This document shows, in pieces, positions 52,111 through 60,595 of a DNA stretch of 64,000 nucleotides. Position numbers and translations under genes: made by a program. Under the pieces are notes generated by a model, which saw only the letters and a list, made by a program, of their open reading frames with translations, had not been told where the DNA came from and ran no database searches. Within the stretch, counting starts at the first letter, position 1. The number at the start of each line of letters is the position of its first letter. This DNA comes from Spirochaetota bacterium (GTDB lineage: Bacteria; Spirochaetota; UBA4802; JAFGJZ01), in assembly GCA_027858855.1 (NCBI GenBank), contig JAQIBV010000030.1, positions 1 through 64,000 of the forward strand, read 5' to 3'.

Positions 52111-54399
52111 ATGAAGACTAAGACACCCCGAGTCTGTCTTATGCTAGAAAAGATGGACAATGGAGAGACCTTTCTTGATGCTGTGTGGAAGAGTACTATC
52201 CATGAAGCTGTTGAGTCGGGTATTAACCTTGTCGTTTTCGTTGGTCAATTCGTTGGTACTCCAAGCATTGAAGAGGTTGCTCAGTCATCAGTTTTCAAAC
52301 TGGTGAACTCTTCTGTTTTTGACGGATTCGTAATTTGCGGTTCGGCATTTAACCAGATGGACAAGAATCTTCTTTCCGTTATCCGAACAGAACTGCCCTC
52401 CATTACCGGTGTGGTAACATCACATCCAATACCGGGACTCAGTTCGGTAATTGTTGACAATGAAAGCGGTTTGCGCGATATGATGCGTCACCTTATTGAC
52501 GATCATGGATACCGGCGAATTGCCTTTATCAAGGGGCCGGCTAATAATGATGAAGCCGAATCCCGTTTTAGGGTCTGGCACGAAGAGGTAGAGCGTGCCG
52601 GGTTGCCAGAGAGCCTTCAACTTGTTGTGCAGGGACACTTCAATGCACGCAAGGCTCCCCAAGCTTATTCGGATCTATGTGCCCTACCTGGCAAGATGCC
52701 CCGGGCGGTAGTTGCCTGCACCGACAGTATGGCTCTTGATATTTATGAGCGCTTAATTGCTGACGGATATCGAGTGCCAGAAGATGTCGCAGTAACCGGT
52801 TTTGATAATATCGGACGCGGGCTTTACGTTTCATGTCCGCTTTCTACTGTGCACCAACCCATTGGCGAGACAGCAGCCAGGGCCGTACAGCAGCTTTTGC
52901 ACGAGATTAAATTCGGCGATGGTGCGGTTGATATCGCGCTACCATCCACTGCTGTGTATCGCCGCAGCTGTGGTTGTCATCCGAATTCACTGGGCGGAAC
53001 AAAAAGCGAAGATCCTCTTCCCAGTCTTGATGCCGACTCTACGACTATTGAATCAATTCTGCAGTCGCAGTCTGTCGGTTTGGATGATATCGTATCGATA
53101 CGCAGGTCTATTTCGGGTATGCATCAGAAATACTGGAATGTGCTGGAGCTTCTTGAACTTTTTAACTCATTTGTAAGGGCTACCGCTGTAATAAAATCGG
53201 TTCAGGAATTATCGCCCATTTTACATCACTGGTTACCCCGTTTCGGAATTACTAAATTCTGTCTGGGGGTCTGTGCTTCAGAGTCTGGCGGCTTTACATC
53301 TTTCAGCGTGCAGCCGATCGAGAATAAGTTGCTGGTTAATCCACCGGATAAATTTCTGCTTATTGCTGCCAACCCAGTCCCCGAAGGTGCAGTCGAAGGT
53401 AAGACCGTATACTCAGCCGAAAAGCTTGCCCCTGGTGGCTGGTTCGAAAAGATCGACGGTACTCCATTCGTCTGTTTCCCTCTTACGGTTGGTGAAAACT
53501 GGTATGGCCTGGTTCTTCTTGAAATTTACGGCGATGACTCTATACTCTTTACCGGCATACAGAACCATCTCGCTACGATACTGGACCGAGAGTACAATCT
53601 TGAAAAGACTCTAAAGATGGCAATTGAAGAACAGACTCGAACTTATAGTGAGCATGAGAAGCTGAATGCTCTCTCCTCCCTGGTTCGCGGTATGGCACAC
53701 GAAATGAATACCCCGTTAGGTAGTGGTATTACAAGCAGTTCCTATCTGTCAGAACAATCAAAGTTGTGCGTCGAGGAACTTGTTTCTGGTAAAATCAGCC
53801 GTCAAACACTGGAAGAACTTTTATTTGGCGTCAGCGATGCATCTGGAATAATTAGAAATAGTTTCAATCGTATCACTCAACTGGTGAACACCTTTAAAGA
53901 GATTGCAGTTACCGAATCGGTCAAGTCTCCACAGAGCTTTGATCTGGCTTCATTAATTCGCAGACATGTAGGTATGAAGTTTCGATATCTGGAAAATAAT
54001 CGTATATCAACACATTATGACATGCCTGAAACGGTTGAGGTCTACTCATACTCAGACACCTTCTGTAAAATTATTGATCAGCTGTTGAATAATGTGGTGC
54101 AGGGCAACCTTGAAAGTCAGAAAGACTGCGTGGTGTCTATTTCATTGCAGCCAGATATAACAAATCCCGAATTTTTATTGCTTACAGTTGCTGATGATGG
54201 TGTGGGAATAGCTGATAAAGAGCTTCCGCATATTTTTGAGCCATTTTTCACAACCTGGCGTACCCGTGGCCATTGCGGTCTGGGACTGCACATCGTCTGG
54301 AATCTGGTTAAGCATCTGCTATTGGGAGACATTCATTGTAGATCCGAAATTGACGAGGGAACTTCTGTTGTAATTAAATTCCCTGTTTCTGTTGTTTAA
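52111..54399 (+). CDS. Soluble sensor histidine kinase with LacI-type sugar-binding domain
   Basis: This 762-residue protein has no signal peptide or membrane helix. Residues 1-285 form a LacI/GalR-type periplasmic-binding-like fold without the usual DNA-binding HTH: FDGFVICGSAFNQ, GYRRIAFIKGPANNDEAESR, in part, RAVVACTDSMALDIYERL, VTGFDNIGRGLY, ending RRSCGCHPNS. A GAF-like region (about 350-500) follows, and the kinase at the end has His530 in MAHEMNTPLG, N box DQLLNNVVQ, VADDGVGI, FEPFFTT and GLGLHIV. It probably senses a cytoplasmic sugar or related metabolite and phosphorylates a partner. GAGGATGA lies before the ATG. No response regulator is adjacent. Confidence 0.85.
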   Translation: MKTKTPRVCLMLEKMDNGETFLDAVWKSTIHEAVESGINLVVFVGQFVGTPSIEEVAQSSVFKLVNSSVFDGFVICGSAFNQMDKNLLSVIRTELPSITGVVTSHPIPGLSSVIVDNESGLRDMMRHLIDDHGYRRIAFIKGPANNDEAESRFRVWHEEVERAGLPESLQLVVQGHFNARKAPQAYSDLCALPGKMPRAVVACTDSMALDIYERLIADGYRVPEDVAVTGFDNIGRGLYVSCPLSTVHQPIGETAARAVQQLLHEIKFGDGAVDIALPSTAVYRRSCGCHPNSLGGTKSEDPLPSLDADSTTIESILQSQSVGLDDIVSIRRSISGMHQKYWNVLELLELFNSFVRATAVIKSVQELSPILHHWLPRFGITKFCLGVCASESGGFTSFSVQPIENKLLVNPPDKFLLIAANPVPEGAVEGKTVYSAEKLAPGGWFEKIDGTPFVCFPLTVGENWYGLVLLEIYGDDSILFTGIQNHLATILDREYNLEKTLKMAIEEQTRTYSEHEKLNALSSLVRGMAHEMNTPLGSGITSSSYLSEQSKLCVEELVSGKISRQTLEELLFGVSDASGIIRNSFNRITQLVNTFKEIAVTESVKSPQSFDLASLIRRHVGMKFRYLENNRISTHYDMPETVEVYSYSDTFCKIIDQLLNNVVQGNLESQKDCVVSISLQPDITNPEFLLLTVADDGVGIADKELPHIFEPFFTTWRTRGHCGLGLHIVWNLVKHLLLGDIHCRSEIDEGTSVVIKFPVSVV

Positions 54400-54525
54400 T
54401 AGAAAAAAGGTTGCTCAAAATAGTAGCATAGTTAGTCAGGGATTAGAGTATGAGATGTACAACCATCCTAAGTATTGGCTTCAAGTTCTTGAAACTTAAA
54501 ATCCATTAACATAATGAGAGAAAAC

Positions 54526-55143
54526 ATGATGACAGATTTTATTAAATCGACACTATTATTACTGGTTTTACTTAACCCATTTTTGGTAATTATTTACCTT
54601 ACTGATATTATGGCAAAACTGGATGGTGCAAAATTCCGTAATGTTCTGATCCGAGCCGGATTGATTGCGGTTGTTGTTTTCTGTAGCTTTGCAATATTGG
54701 GAACTGCCATATTCTCTCAGGTCTTTCAGGTCGAATTTGCTTCGTTTCAGGTTTTCGGGGGTGTTGTTTTCCTTCTTATTGGACTGCAGTTTGTTTTCAA
54801 AGGGCCAAATGCCATCGAGGTATTGCGGGGCGAGTCTGAACATATTGCAGGTGCTGTGGCAATGCCGGTGCTTATAGGCCCGGGTACAATAAGTGCCAGC
54901 GTTGTTATAGGAGAAAGGCATAATGTTCTTGTGGGATGCGCTGCTGTTATACTTGCTACTACACTTTGTATAATTACAATATTTGCATTAAAAAAACTGC
55001 ATGACTATGTTCGCTACAGAAGAGAAGCTCTGATTCAGCGGTATATAGAAATTGCCGGACGTATCACCGCTCTCTTTGTGGGTTCTGTTGCGATTGAGAT
55101 GATGTTCCAGGGGCTATTTACCTGGTTGAAAAAAATATCGTAG
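54526..55143 (+). CDS. MarC-family integral membrane protein
   Basis: The 205-residue protein has six predicted membrane helices and MarC-family pieces: TLLLLVLLNPFLVIIYLTDI, GTAIFSQVFQVEFASFQVFGGVVFLLIGLQFVF in pieces, and AVAMPVLIGPGTISASVVIG, with the conserved PLxxGPGxI region. MarC was once called a multiple antibiotic resistance protein, but this is not supported experimentally, and the transported substrate is unknown. A start 12 bases upstream (54514) is possible. I chose 54526 with GAGAG upstream. It stands alone, convergent with the hybrid kinase gene. Confidence 0.85.
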   Translation: MMTDFIKSTLLLLVLLNPFLVIIYLTDIMAKLDGAKFRNVLIRAGLIAVVVFCSFAILGTAIFSQVFQVEFASFQVFGGVVFLLIGLQFVFKGPNAIEVLRGESEHIAGAVAMPVLIGPGTISASVVIGERHNVLVGCAAVILATTLCIITIFALKKLHDYVRYRREALIQRYIEIAGRITALFVGSVAIEMMFQGLFTWLKKIS

Positions 55144-55169
55144 TTGACGATGGGCTATCACGAAGTGCT

Positions 55170-58100
55170 CTACAGGTTGAACATATTTTTGATTTTTGCA
55201 GATAGCTCCGGTAAGGAATAGGGTTTTTGAATAAAGTCAAGAATCCCACTCTCCATTACGCTCTGTATTCTTTCATCATGCTTGAAGCCTGATGAAAGAA
55301 TAACTTTTACAGAGGGGTCAATCTCTTTCAGCTTTTCAAAGGTCTCTTTGCCCGACATTCCCGGCATAATCATATCCAGAATAATACCATTAATTTTATC
55401 ACGGTTTTCAGTGTATAATTTTATCCCTTCATCACCGGTGTGTGCGGTAATAACCTGATAACCGCACTCCTCAAGCATTGCCTGCGATGTAGTCCTGAGA
55501 ATCTCTTCATCGTCAATAACAAGTATAAGTCCGCTTCCTTTTTCTATGGTCATTTTCTTATGTTTTTTCGGGCGTGGTGCTGTTGAGGATCCAATTCGTG
55601 GAAATAAAATAGAAATTGTTGTTCCAGAATTTTCTTCCGAATAGACATGGATGGAACCCCTGTGTTTGCTTATTATGTTATAGACCATTGATAGTCCAAG
55701 ACCACTGCCTTTGCCTTTGTCCTTGGTTGTGAAAAATGGGGTGAAGATCTTTTCCATATCACTTTTTTTTATCCCGACACCTGTATCCTGAATAGTAATT
55801 TTGATGAGTCCGTCTTCGAATTTCCCATCAGGATCATCTGTTTGTGTAAGGGTTATGGTGAGTGATCCGCCCCACTGGTCACCCTTTGGCCGCATTGTTG
55901 TCATCGCATGAGTTGCGTTTATGCAGAGGTTCAGAAATACCTGCTCAATCTGGTTATTATCGGCATTTATTAGGGCCGGAGTATCAAGATATGTTGTGCT
56001 GATGTTCACCGAGCGGTCAAAGGTGGTTTTAGCCATTTCGACTACTGTTTTAATGGATCTGTTTAAATCAATAGTTGTAAATACAAAATCCTGTTTATGC
56101 GATATGGTTAACAGCTGGCGCACGATACTTGCAGCCTGTTCTCCACTCTGCTCAATTAGTGAGATGTAGTTTAAAAGCAGATCTTTCTCTGTCTCCTCCT
56201 CGTTTAACAGACGATTCTTCAGCAACGATGCGGTTCCGATAATCCCACTCAAAACGTTGTTAAAGTCATGTGCCAGGCCACCGGCCAGAGTCCCGACGGC
56301 TTCCATTTTCTGTGATTGAATCAGTTGATTCTCATTCCTGATTTTCTCTGTCTCGTCCCGGAACACAAGAACGACACCCAGAAGTGAGCCGTCTTCACGA
56401 ATAATCGGGGCGGCGCTGTCACTTATGCGATACTCTTTTCCGTCGCGGGATAAAAGGAGTGTGTCTGTCTCTAGTGTTTTTATTTTACGGTCTTTGATAA
56501 CCTGAAGAACAGGGTTTTCAAGAGTCGTACGTTCGTTGACGTTTACAATTTTGAATATATCTTCCAGAGGAAGGCCTGTTGCGGAGTTGTTGTCCCAACC
56601 CGTCAGCTTTTCTGCAACAGGATTCATTCGTACCAATGTTCCATTATTATCGGTAACAACAACAGCATCACCTATAGAGTTCAGCGTAATACTCAGGTTC
56701 TCCTCGTTCTGCTTTATCAGGTTTTCATTCTTTTTCCTTTCAGAGATGTCCCTCATTATTGTCGAGAAGTAGTCGATTGATGCGTCATCCCTGGTATGGC
56801 ATACAATTACCTGTGAGACGGGTATCTCTTTGCCCTCTCTACTCAAAATGGCCGACTCTCCGTGCCAGGTTCCATTACGTGATGCTTCAAAGTATCCCTC
56901 ATGTTCAAGAAGATCCCGTGCCCACTCTGGATACAGTTGTGTAAGATTAATGGCGGAAAGTTCAGTATTAGGAAACAATTTTTTTAAAGAGCTGTTCATG
57001 TACAGGATCTTCTTTTCGTTTCGGTACATACAGATCATGTCACTGGTGTTTTCAAGAATTGCTACAAGTCGTTTTTGTTCTGTTATCTTCTGTAAAATGG
57101 CATCTCTCATGTTTTTGAACGAAATAGCAAGCACTCCCAACTCGTCATGTGTATGAATAGGTATTGTTTGGTTAAGTTTACCTGAGGCTACAGCAGTGGT
57201 TGATTTTATCAAATTATGTATGAATTTTATACCAGGGCGACTGAAGTAGACGGTGAGGCCAAAAGTGATAAGTAATACGGTTATTGCAACACCGAGAACA
57301 AGCAGAATAGTTTTAAGTATGAGAAACTTTTCGGTTATGTATCTAATATTCAGTGAAACATGACCAATAATCTGCTCCCCATTCATAAGTGCGGCTTGGT
57401 GTTGGTAAAAAAGGGCGTTATTTATATAGACTTTGTTCATTTCGATTGACGATGTGTCCGAGTCATAGGTTAAAAGATCATTAAGCTCATTATTAAAGGA
57501 ATAGGTCTCTCCTTCAAGTGTTCCGCTACTTAGCCTCTGCTCTGAAAAGAAATTTACCTCTGTTTCTGTGAATTTCTTATAGAATTTGGTGTCGGCATCA
57601 TCAATAGTATACTCGGCTACCAACAGGCCGATCGGATCAGTCAGATATAACAGTGGTATTCTTGTCTGTATTCCTAGTCTTCCCTTTCTTGTGAAAAATG
57701 AGACTTCACTGTTTCGTGGAAAAGGTTTTTTATAGCTATCAGAGAGGTACCGGGGAAGCGGCGTGAAGTCAATTGGTTCGTCACTAAAGAGTACTGCTAA
57801 CATATCTTCTTTTTCTGATAAGTCAAGATAGGTGTCGCGGCCGGATTGAGATTTGATGTATAAACCGGAGGTTCTTCGTTCTTTATTTAAGGTGGTGTAA
57901 TGCGCAAGAAGTCTTCTGTCATAGGTGTAGAGTCTCAGGTTTGTCAGCTTGCTAAGTTGAGCAAATTTTCTGAATTCATCTGAAACTGGCTTCAGTAACC
58001 CTGTGATATAAAGTCGCGAACTAATAATTTCAGGATTATGTGCGTAATTGATCAGGGAGTTTTCAAACAGGCTTTCATTTGCGAGCAACTCTTCTGTTGC

Positions 58101-58382
58101 TCGTGAATAGTAGTCCTTTTTGTGGTTTAAGTCACGAGCTATGAACATGCCTGCTTTAAGGATCTTTCCCCGGGAATCCTTATGAATTCTTTGAATAGTG
58201 ATTAAAAGGAAAGCGGACGAAAGTGTAACAACAGAAAGAACAACAACAAGAGAGCAGAGAAGAAAAATCTTGGTCTGAATAGAGAGAGCTTGAGGGAAAA
58301 AACGAATGATCGCCCGTTTAATAACTCTTTTCCTCCCCTTATTGAATGGGGCTATAAGGTTTAAGAATTCTTTTTTAATCAT
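55170..58382 (-). CDS. Hybrid sensor histidine kinase with receiver domain
   Basis: The 1070-residue protein has a membrane helix at about 38-60, a large periplasmic sensor, a second helix at about 365-390, HAMP ([15 protein letters not shown]-like region), two PAS domains (about 445-555 and 565-690), HisKA with phosphoacceptor in [16 protein letters not shown], an ATPase with [24 protein letters not shown] and a C-terminal receiver with ILVIDDEE and the phosphorylated Asp in [11 protein letters not shown]. It overlaps the 3' end of the upstream binding-protein gene by 8 bases at the ATG chosen (58382), while a GTG at 58388 is possible too. The pair forms a sugar-type periplasmic sensing system analogous in layout to LuxP-LuxQ. 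Confidence 0.9.
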   Translation of the reverse strand: MIKKEFLNLIAPFNKGRKRVIKRAIIRFFPQALSIQTKIFLLCSLVVVLSVVTLSSAFLLITIQRIHKDSRGKILKAGMFIARDLNHKKDYYSRATEELLANESLFENSLINYAHNPEIISSRLYITGLLKPVSDEFRKFAQLSKLTNLRLYTYDRRLLAHYTTLNKERRTSGLYIKSQSGRDTYLDLSEKEDMLAVLFSDEPIDFTPLPRYLSDSYKKPFPRNSEVSFFTRKGRLGIQTRIPLLYLTDPIGLLVAEYTIDDADTKFYKKFTETEVNFFSEQRLSSGTLEGETYSFNNELNDLLTYDSDTSSIEMNKVYINNALFYQHQAALMNGEQIIGHVSLNIRYITEKFLILKTILLVLGVAITVLLITFGLTVYFSRPGIKFIHNLIKSTTAVASGKLNQTIPIHTHDELGVLAISFKNMRDAILQKITEQKRLVAILENTSDMICMYRNEKKILYMNSSLKKLFPNTELSAINLTQLYPEWARDLLEHEGYFEASRNGTWHGESAILSREGKEIPVSQVIVCHTRDDASIDYFSTIMRDISERKKNENLIKQNEENLSITLNSIGDAVVVTDNNGTLVRMNPVAEKLTGWDNNSATGLPLEDIFKIVNVNERTTLENPVLQVIKDRKIKTLETDTLLLSRDGKEYRISDSAAPIIREDGSLLGVVLVFRDETEKIRNENQLIQSQKMEAVGTLAGGLAHDFNNVLSGIIGTASLLKNRLLNEEETEKDLLLNYISLIEQSGEQAASIVRQLLTISHKQDFVFTTIDLNRSIKTVVEMAKTTFDRSVNISTTYLDTPALINADNNQIEQVFLNLCINATHAMTTMRPKGDQWGGSLTITLTQTDDPDGKFEDGLIKITIQDTGVGIKKSDMEKIFTPFFTTKDKGKGSGLGLSMVYNIISKHRGSIHVYSEENSGTTISILFPRIGSSTAPRPKKHKKMTIEKGSGLILVIDDEEILRTTSQAMLEECGYQVITAHTGDEGIKLYTENRDKINGIILDMIMPGMSGKETFEKLKEIDPSVKVILSSGFKHDERIQSVMESGILDFIQKPYSLPELSAKIKNMFNL

Positions 58383-59436
58383 AACCACAACCGGATCGGG
58401 AATCGGTACCTTCTGTTGGTGCTGAAAAATAGTTCTGTCTCAAAGTGGCTGCTTTCTGCTGTGTTTGGTTGTGAATTTTATTTGAAATGTTTTTTACCCT
58501 GCCTGATGTTAAAAGAGAAGATTCTATTCTAATTAACCCGACACCCGGCCTGAGAGTATAACCTTTTTTAAATAGGCGAAGAGCCTCGAGTCCCAGAAAA
58601 GTCTGTGAGTAGATGGTGTTGCTCATTGTTGCATCGATATAACCACTGCCAATTGCCTTTATGACGGATGGCGCCTGTCCGAAGGTTACACAGTGGATAC
58701 GACTGTTTTTCTGTCGGCTTAGCAGGTTCGATACTACTTCTGATCCGGAGGATGTCGTCGCGATGATGCCGTCAATACTGCTGCCGTATCGGTTCATGAA
58801 AGATTCAATTTCCTGTTCAGCTATTCTGTGCTCATCTGTTTGGCTGATTATTTTCTCCAGTGTTATTGCAGGGTGATTCTTCAGATAATTAACTGTTGTT
58901 TCAAGATATTCATGTGTAGAGTAGTCATTGATTGCTCCGGTTATTAGTAAAAGGGATCCTCGCCGGTCCATGCGGTTAACAAGATATTTCAGTGCGGTTG
59001 TTACTCTTTCATCCGGTATGTCGGTAATATGCAACCGTGCATTAATTCTGTTTTTCTCTCCGCCACCAATAATAACTACAGGTGTATTCTGTGAATTGAG
59101 CATGTCTAATGTTTCCGAAAGAGCAGGAGTTGAATTTCGGTAGATTACAAATCCATCGTATCCGGCATGAGCAAAGCCGGTTACCAGAGATTCTGTCACT
59201 CTGAAATCATAATTTGCAGCAGCACGGTATGTTACCTGGATTCCTGTACGTATTTTGAAATCAAGAGCTGCTTTTTGTGCCTCGACAAAGGGGGGGCGCA
59301 TCAATCCGATAACAGCGAATCTGCAGTTGCTAGTTTTATGGATGTCACCGTAAATTATCTGATCCGGGGTTACTGTACCGGGAATAAAAAACAATAGCGC
59401 AGGTAACAACAACAGATACAGGTGGTTAAGGCGCAT
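58375..59436 (-). CDS. Periplasmic binding protein (sugar-type, Peripla_BP_4), kinase partner
   Basis: The 353-residue protein has a signal peptide (MRLNHLYLLLLPALLFFIPG) and a LacI/ribose-type periplasmic-binding fold: RFAVIGLMRPPFVEAQKAALDFK in part, GYDGFVIYRNST, TPVVIIGGG, DERVTTALKYLVNRMDRRGSLLLITGAIND in pieces, IDGIIATTSSGSEVV and GSGYIDATMSNTIYSQTFLGLEAL. There are no ABC permease or ATPase genes nearby. Because it precedes the hybrid kinase with an 8-base overlap, it probably presents its ligand to the kinase sensor and does not support transport. The C-terminal 50 residues after the fold are basic and Gln/Ser-rich. The stop is TAA at 58375. Confidence 0.85.
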   Translation of the reverse strand: MRLNHLYLLLLPALLFFIPGTVTPDQIIYGDIHKTSNCRFAVIGLMRPPFVEAQKAALDFKIRTGIQVTYRAAANYDFRVTESLVTGFAHAGYDGFVIYRNSTPALSETLDMLNSQNTPVVIIGGGEKNRINARLHITDIPDERVTTALKYLVNRMDRRGSLLLITGAINDYSTHEYLETTVNYLKNHPAITLEKIISQTDEHRIAEQEIESFMNRYGSSIDGIIATTSSGSEVVSNLLSRQKNSRIHCVTFGQAPSVIKAIGSGYIDATMSNTIYSQTFLGLEALRLFKKGYTLRPGVGLIRIESSLLTSGRVKNISNKIHNQTQQKAATLRQNYFSAPTEGTDSRSGCGYD

Positions 59437-59531
59437 TGCTCCTCCGCCGATGAAAATGGATATTTCGGTATCTCAAATATAGTCAGATAAGCCGGAAGGG
59501 GCAACAAATATTTCAGTTGTGTGGGTTTAAA

Positions 59532-60563
59532 TCAAAATGCCGTTTCTATCCAGCCCCCACCGAGCACAGCACCGGCTTCATCGTACAGTACGGCAGCCTG
59601 TCCGGGGGAAATCTGCATGGTAGCTTCATTAAAAGTAAGTCTAAGCCTGCCGTCTGCCATTAATTCGGCCACAGCATCAACTGGTGGTTGTGTAGAGCGT
59701 ATCTTTGCCTTTACAGGTATTGTATTAAATTCGGTTGACTTCATGAAGTTCACATTAGAGGCAATCAGTCCTTTCTTAAAGAGATCCTGCTTCGGGCCGG
59801 TTACGATGCGGTTTTCTGAAGCAATAATATCGGTTACGTAGAGAGGCTCTGTGTGAGATATTCCAAGCCCGCGGCGCTGACCTATGGTGTAGCGGTGAAT
59901 TCCACAATGCTCTTTCAAAACTTTACCGTCGGATGTGGTTATCTGTCCCGTGCGAATGTCTGGAACTTGCGATTCGATAAATGAGCGATAATCATTGTCC
60001 GGGATAAAACAGATCTCCTGGCTATCCTTTGACTGTGCTGCCGGAAGGTTCCGCTCAATTGCAATTGCACGGATCTCATCTTTCGAGTAAGCAGCCAGTG
60101 GAAAGCGGATGTGGGCAAGCTGATCCTGGGTCAGGTCAAAAAGGAAGTATGACTGGTCACGAACCGGGTCGTCGGCCCGTGAAAGATAAAGCCGAGGACT
60201 GTTATGATGTATTGCTGCATAGTGGCCGGTTGCAATAGTCTCGAATCCGGCATTCAGTGAGTGTTCAAGAATCAAACCGAATTTTATATGTCTGTTGCAT
60301 CGTATACAGGGGCTTGGTGTCAGACCGTTCATATAGTTCTGAATAAAGGGCATGATGATTTGTTTGTGAAACTCTTCGCGCAGATCCAGCACAAAGTGGG
60401 GAATCGAGAGGTACTCGGCACATCGCTTTGCATTCTCTACAGCCGAGTCACCCCCGTCGTACATAAGGGCGGTGAAACCTGTTACATCATACCCTTCAGA
60501 TTGCAGCAGTGCGGCACAGACTGTCGAGTCAACGCCTCCACTCATGGCAACAGCAATTTTCAT
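59532..60563 (-). CDS. mnmA: tRNA-specific 2-thiouridylase MnmA
   Basis: The 343-residue enzyme installs the 2-thio group on the wobble uridine of tRNA Glu, Gln and Lys. It has the PP-loop SGGVDS at residues 8-13, which activates U34 by adenylation, the catalytic Cys86 in TPSPCIRCN, and the second cysteine Cys185 in SQEICFIP that forms the disulfide with the persulfide-bearing cysteine. GHYA and RDQSYFLF are also present, and the beta-barrel C-terminus ends QISPGQAAVLYDEAGAVLGGGWI in pieces. The length is near the family norm. It is followed 31 bases upstream on the same strand by the large exported protein gene, whose stop may overlap its transcription unit. Confidence 0.93.
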   Translation of the reverse strand: MKIAVAMSGGVDSTVCAALLQSEGYDVTGFTALMYDGGDSAVENAKRCAEYLSIPHFVLDLREEFHKQIIMPFIQNYMNGLTPSPCIRCNRHIKFGLILEHSLNAGFETIATGHYAAIHHNSPRLYLSRADDPVRDQSYFLFDLTQDQLAHIRFPLAAYSKDEIRAIAIERNLPAAQSKDSQEICFIPDNDYRSFIESQVPDIRTGQITTSDGKVLKEHCGIHRYTIGQRRGLGISHTEPLYVTDIIASENRIVTGPKQDLFKKGLIASNVNFMKSTEFNTIPVKAKIRSTQPPVDAVAELMADGRLRLTFNEATMQISPGQAAVLYDEAGAVLGGGWIETAF

Positions 60564-60595
60564 TGTATAGGCCCCTTGTTTACAGTTTTAAACTT

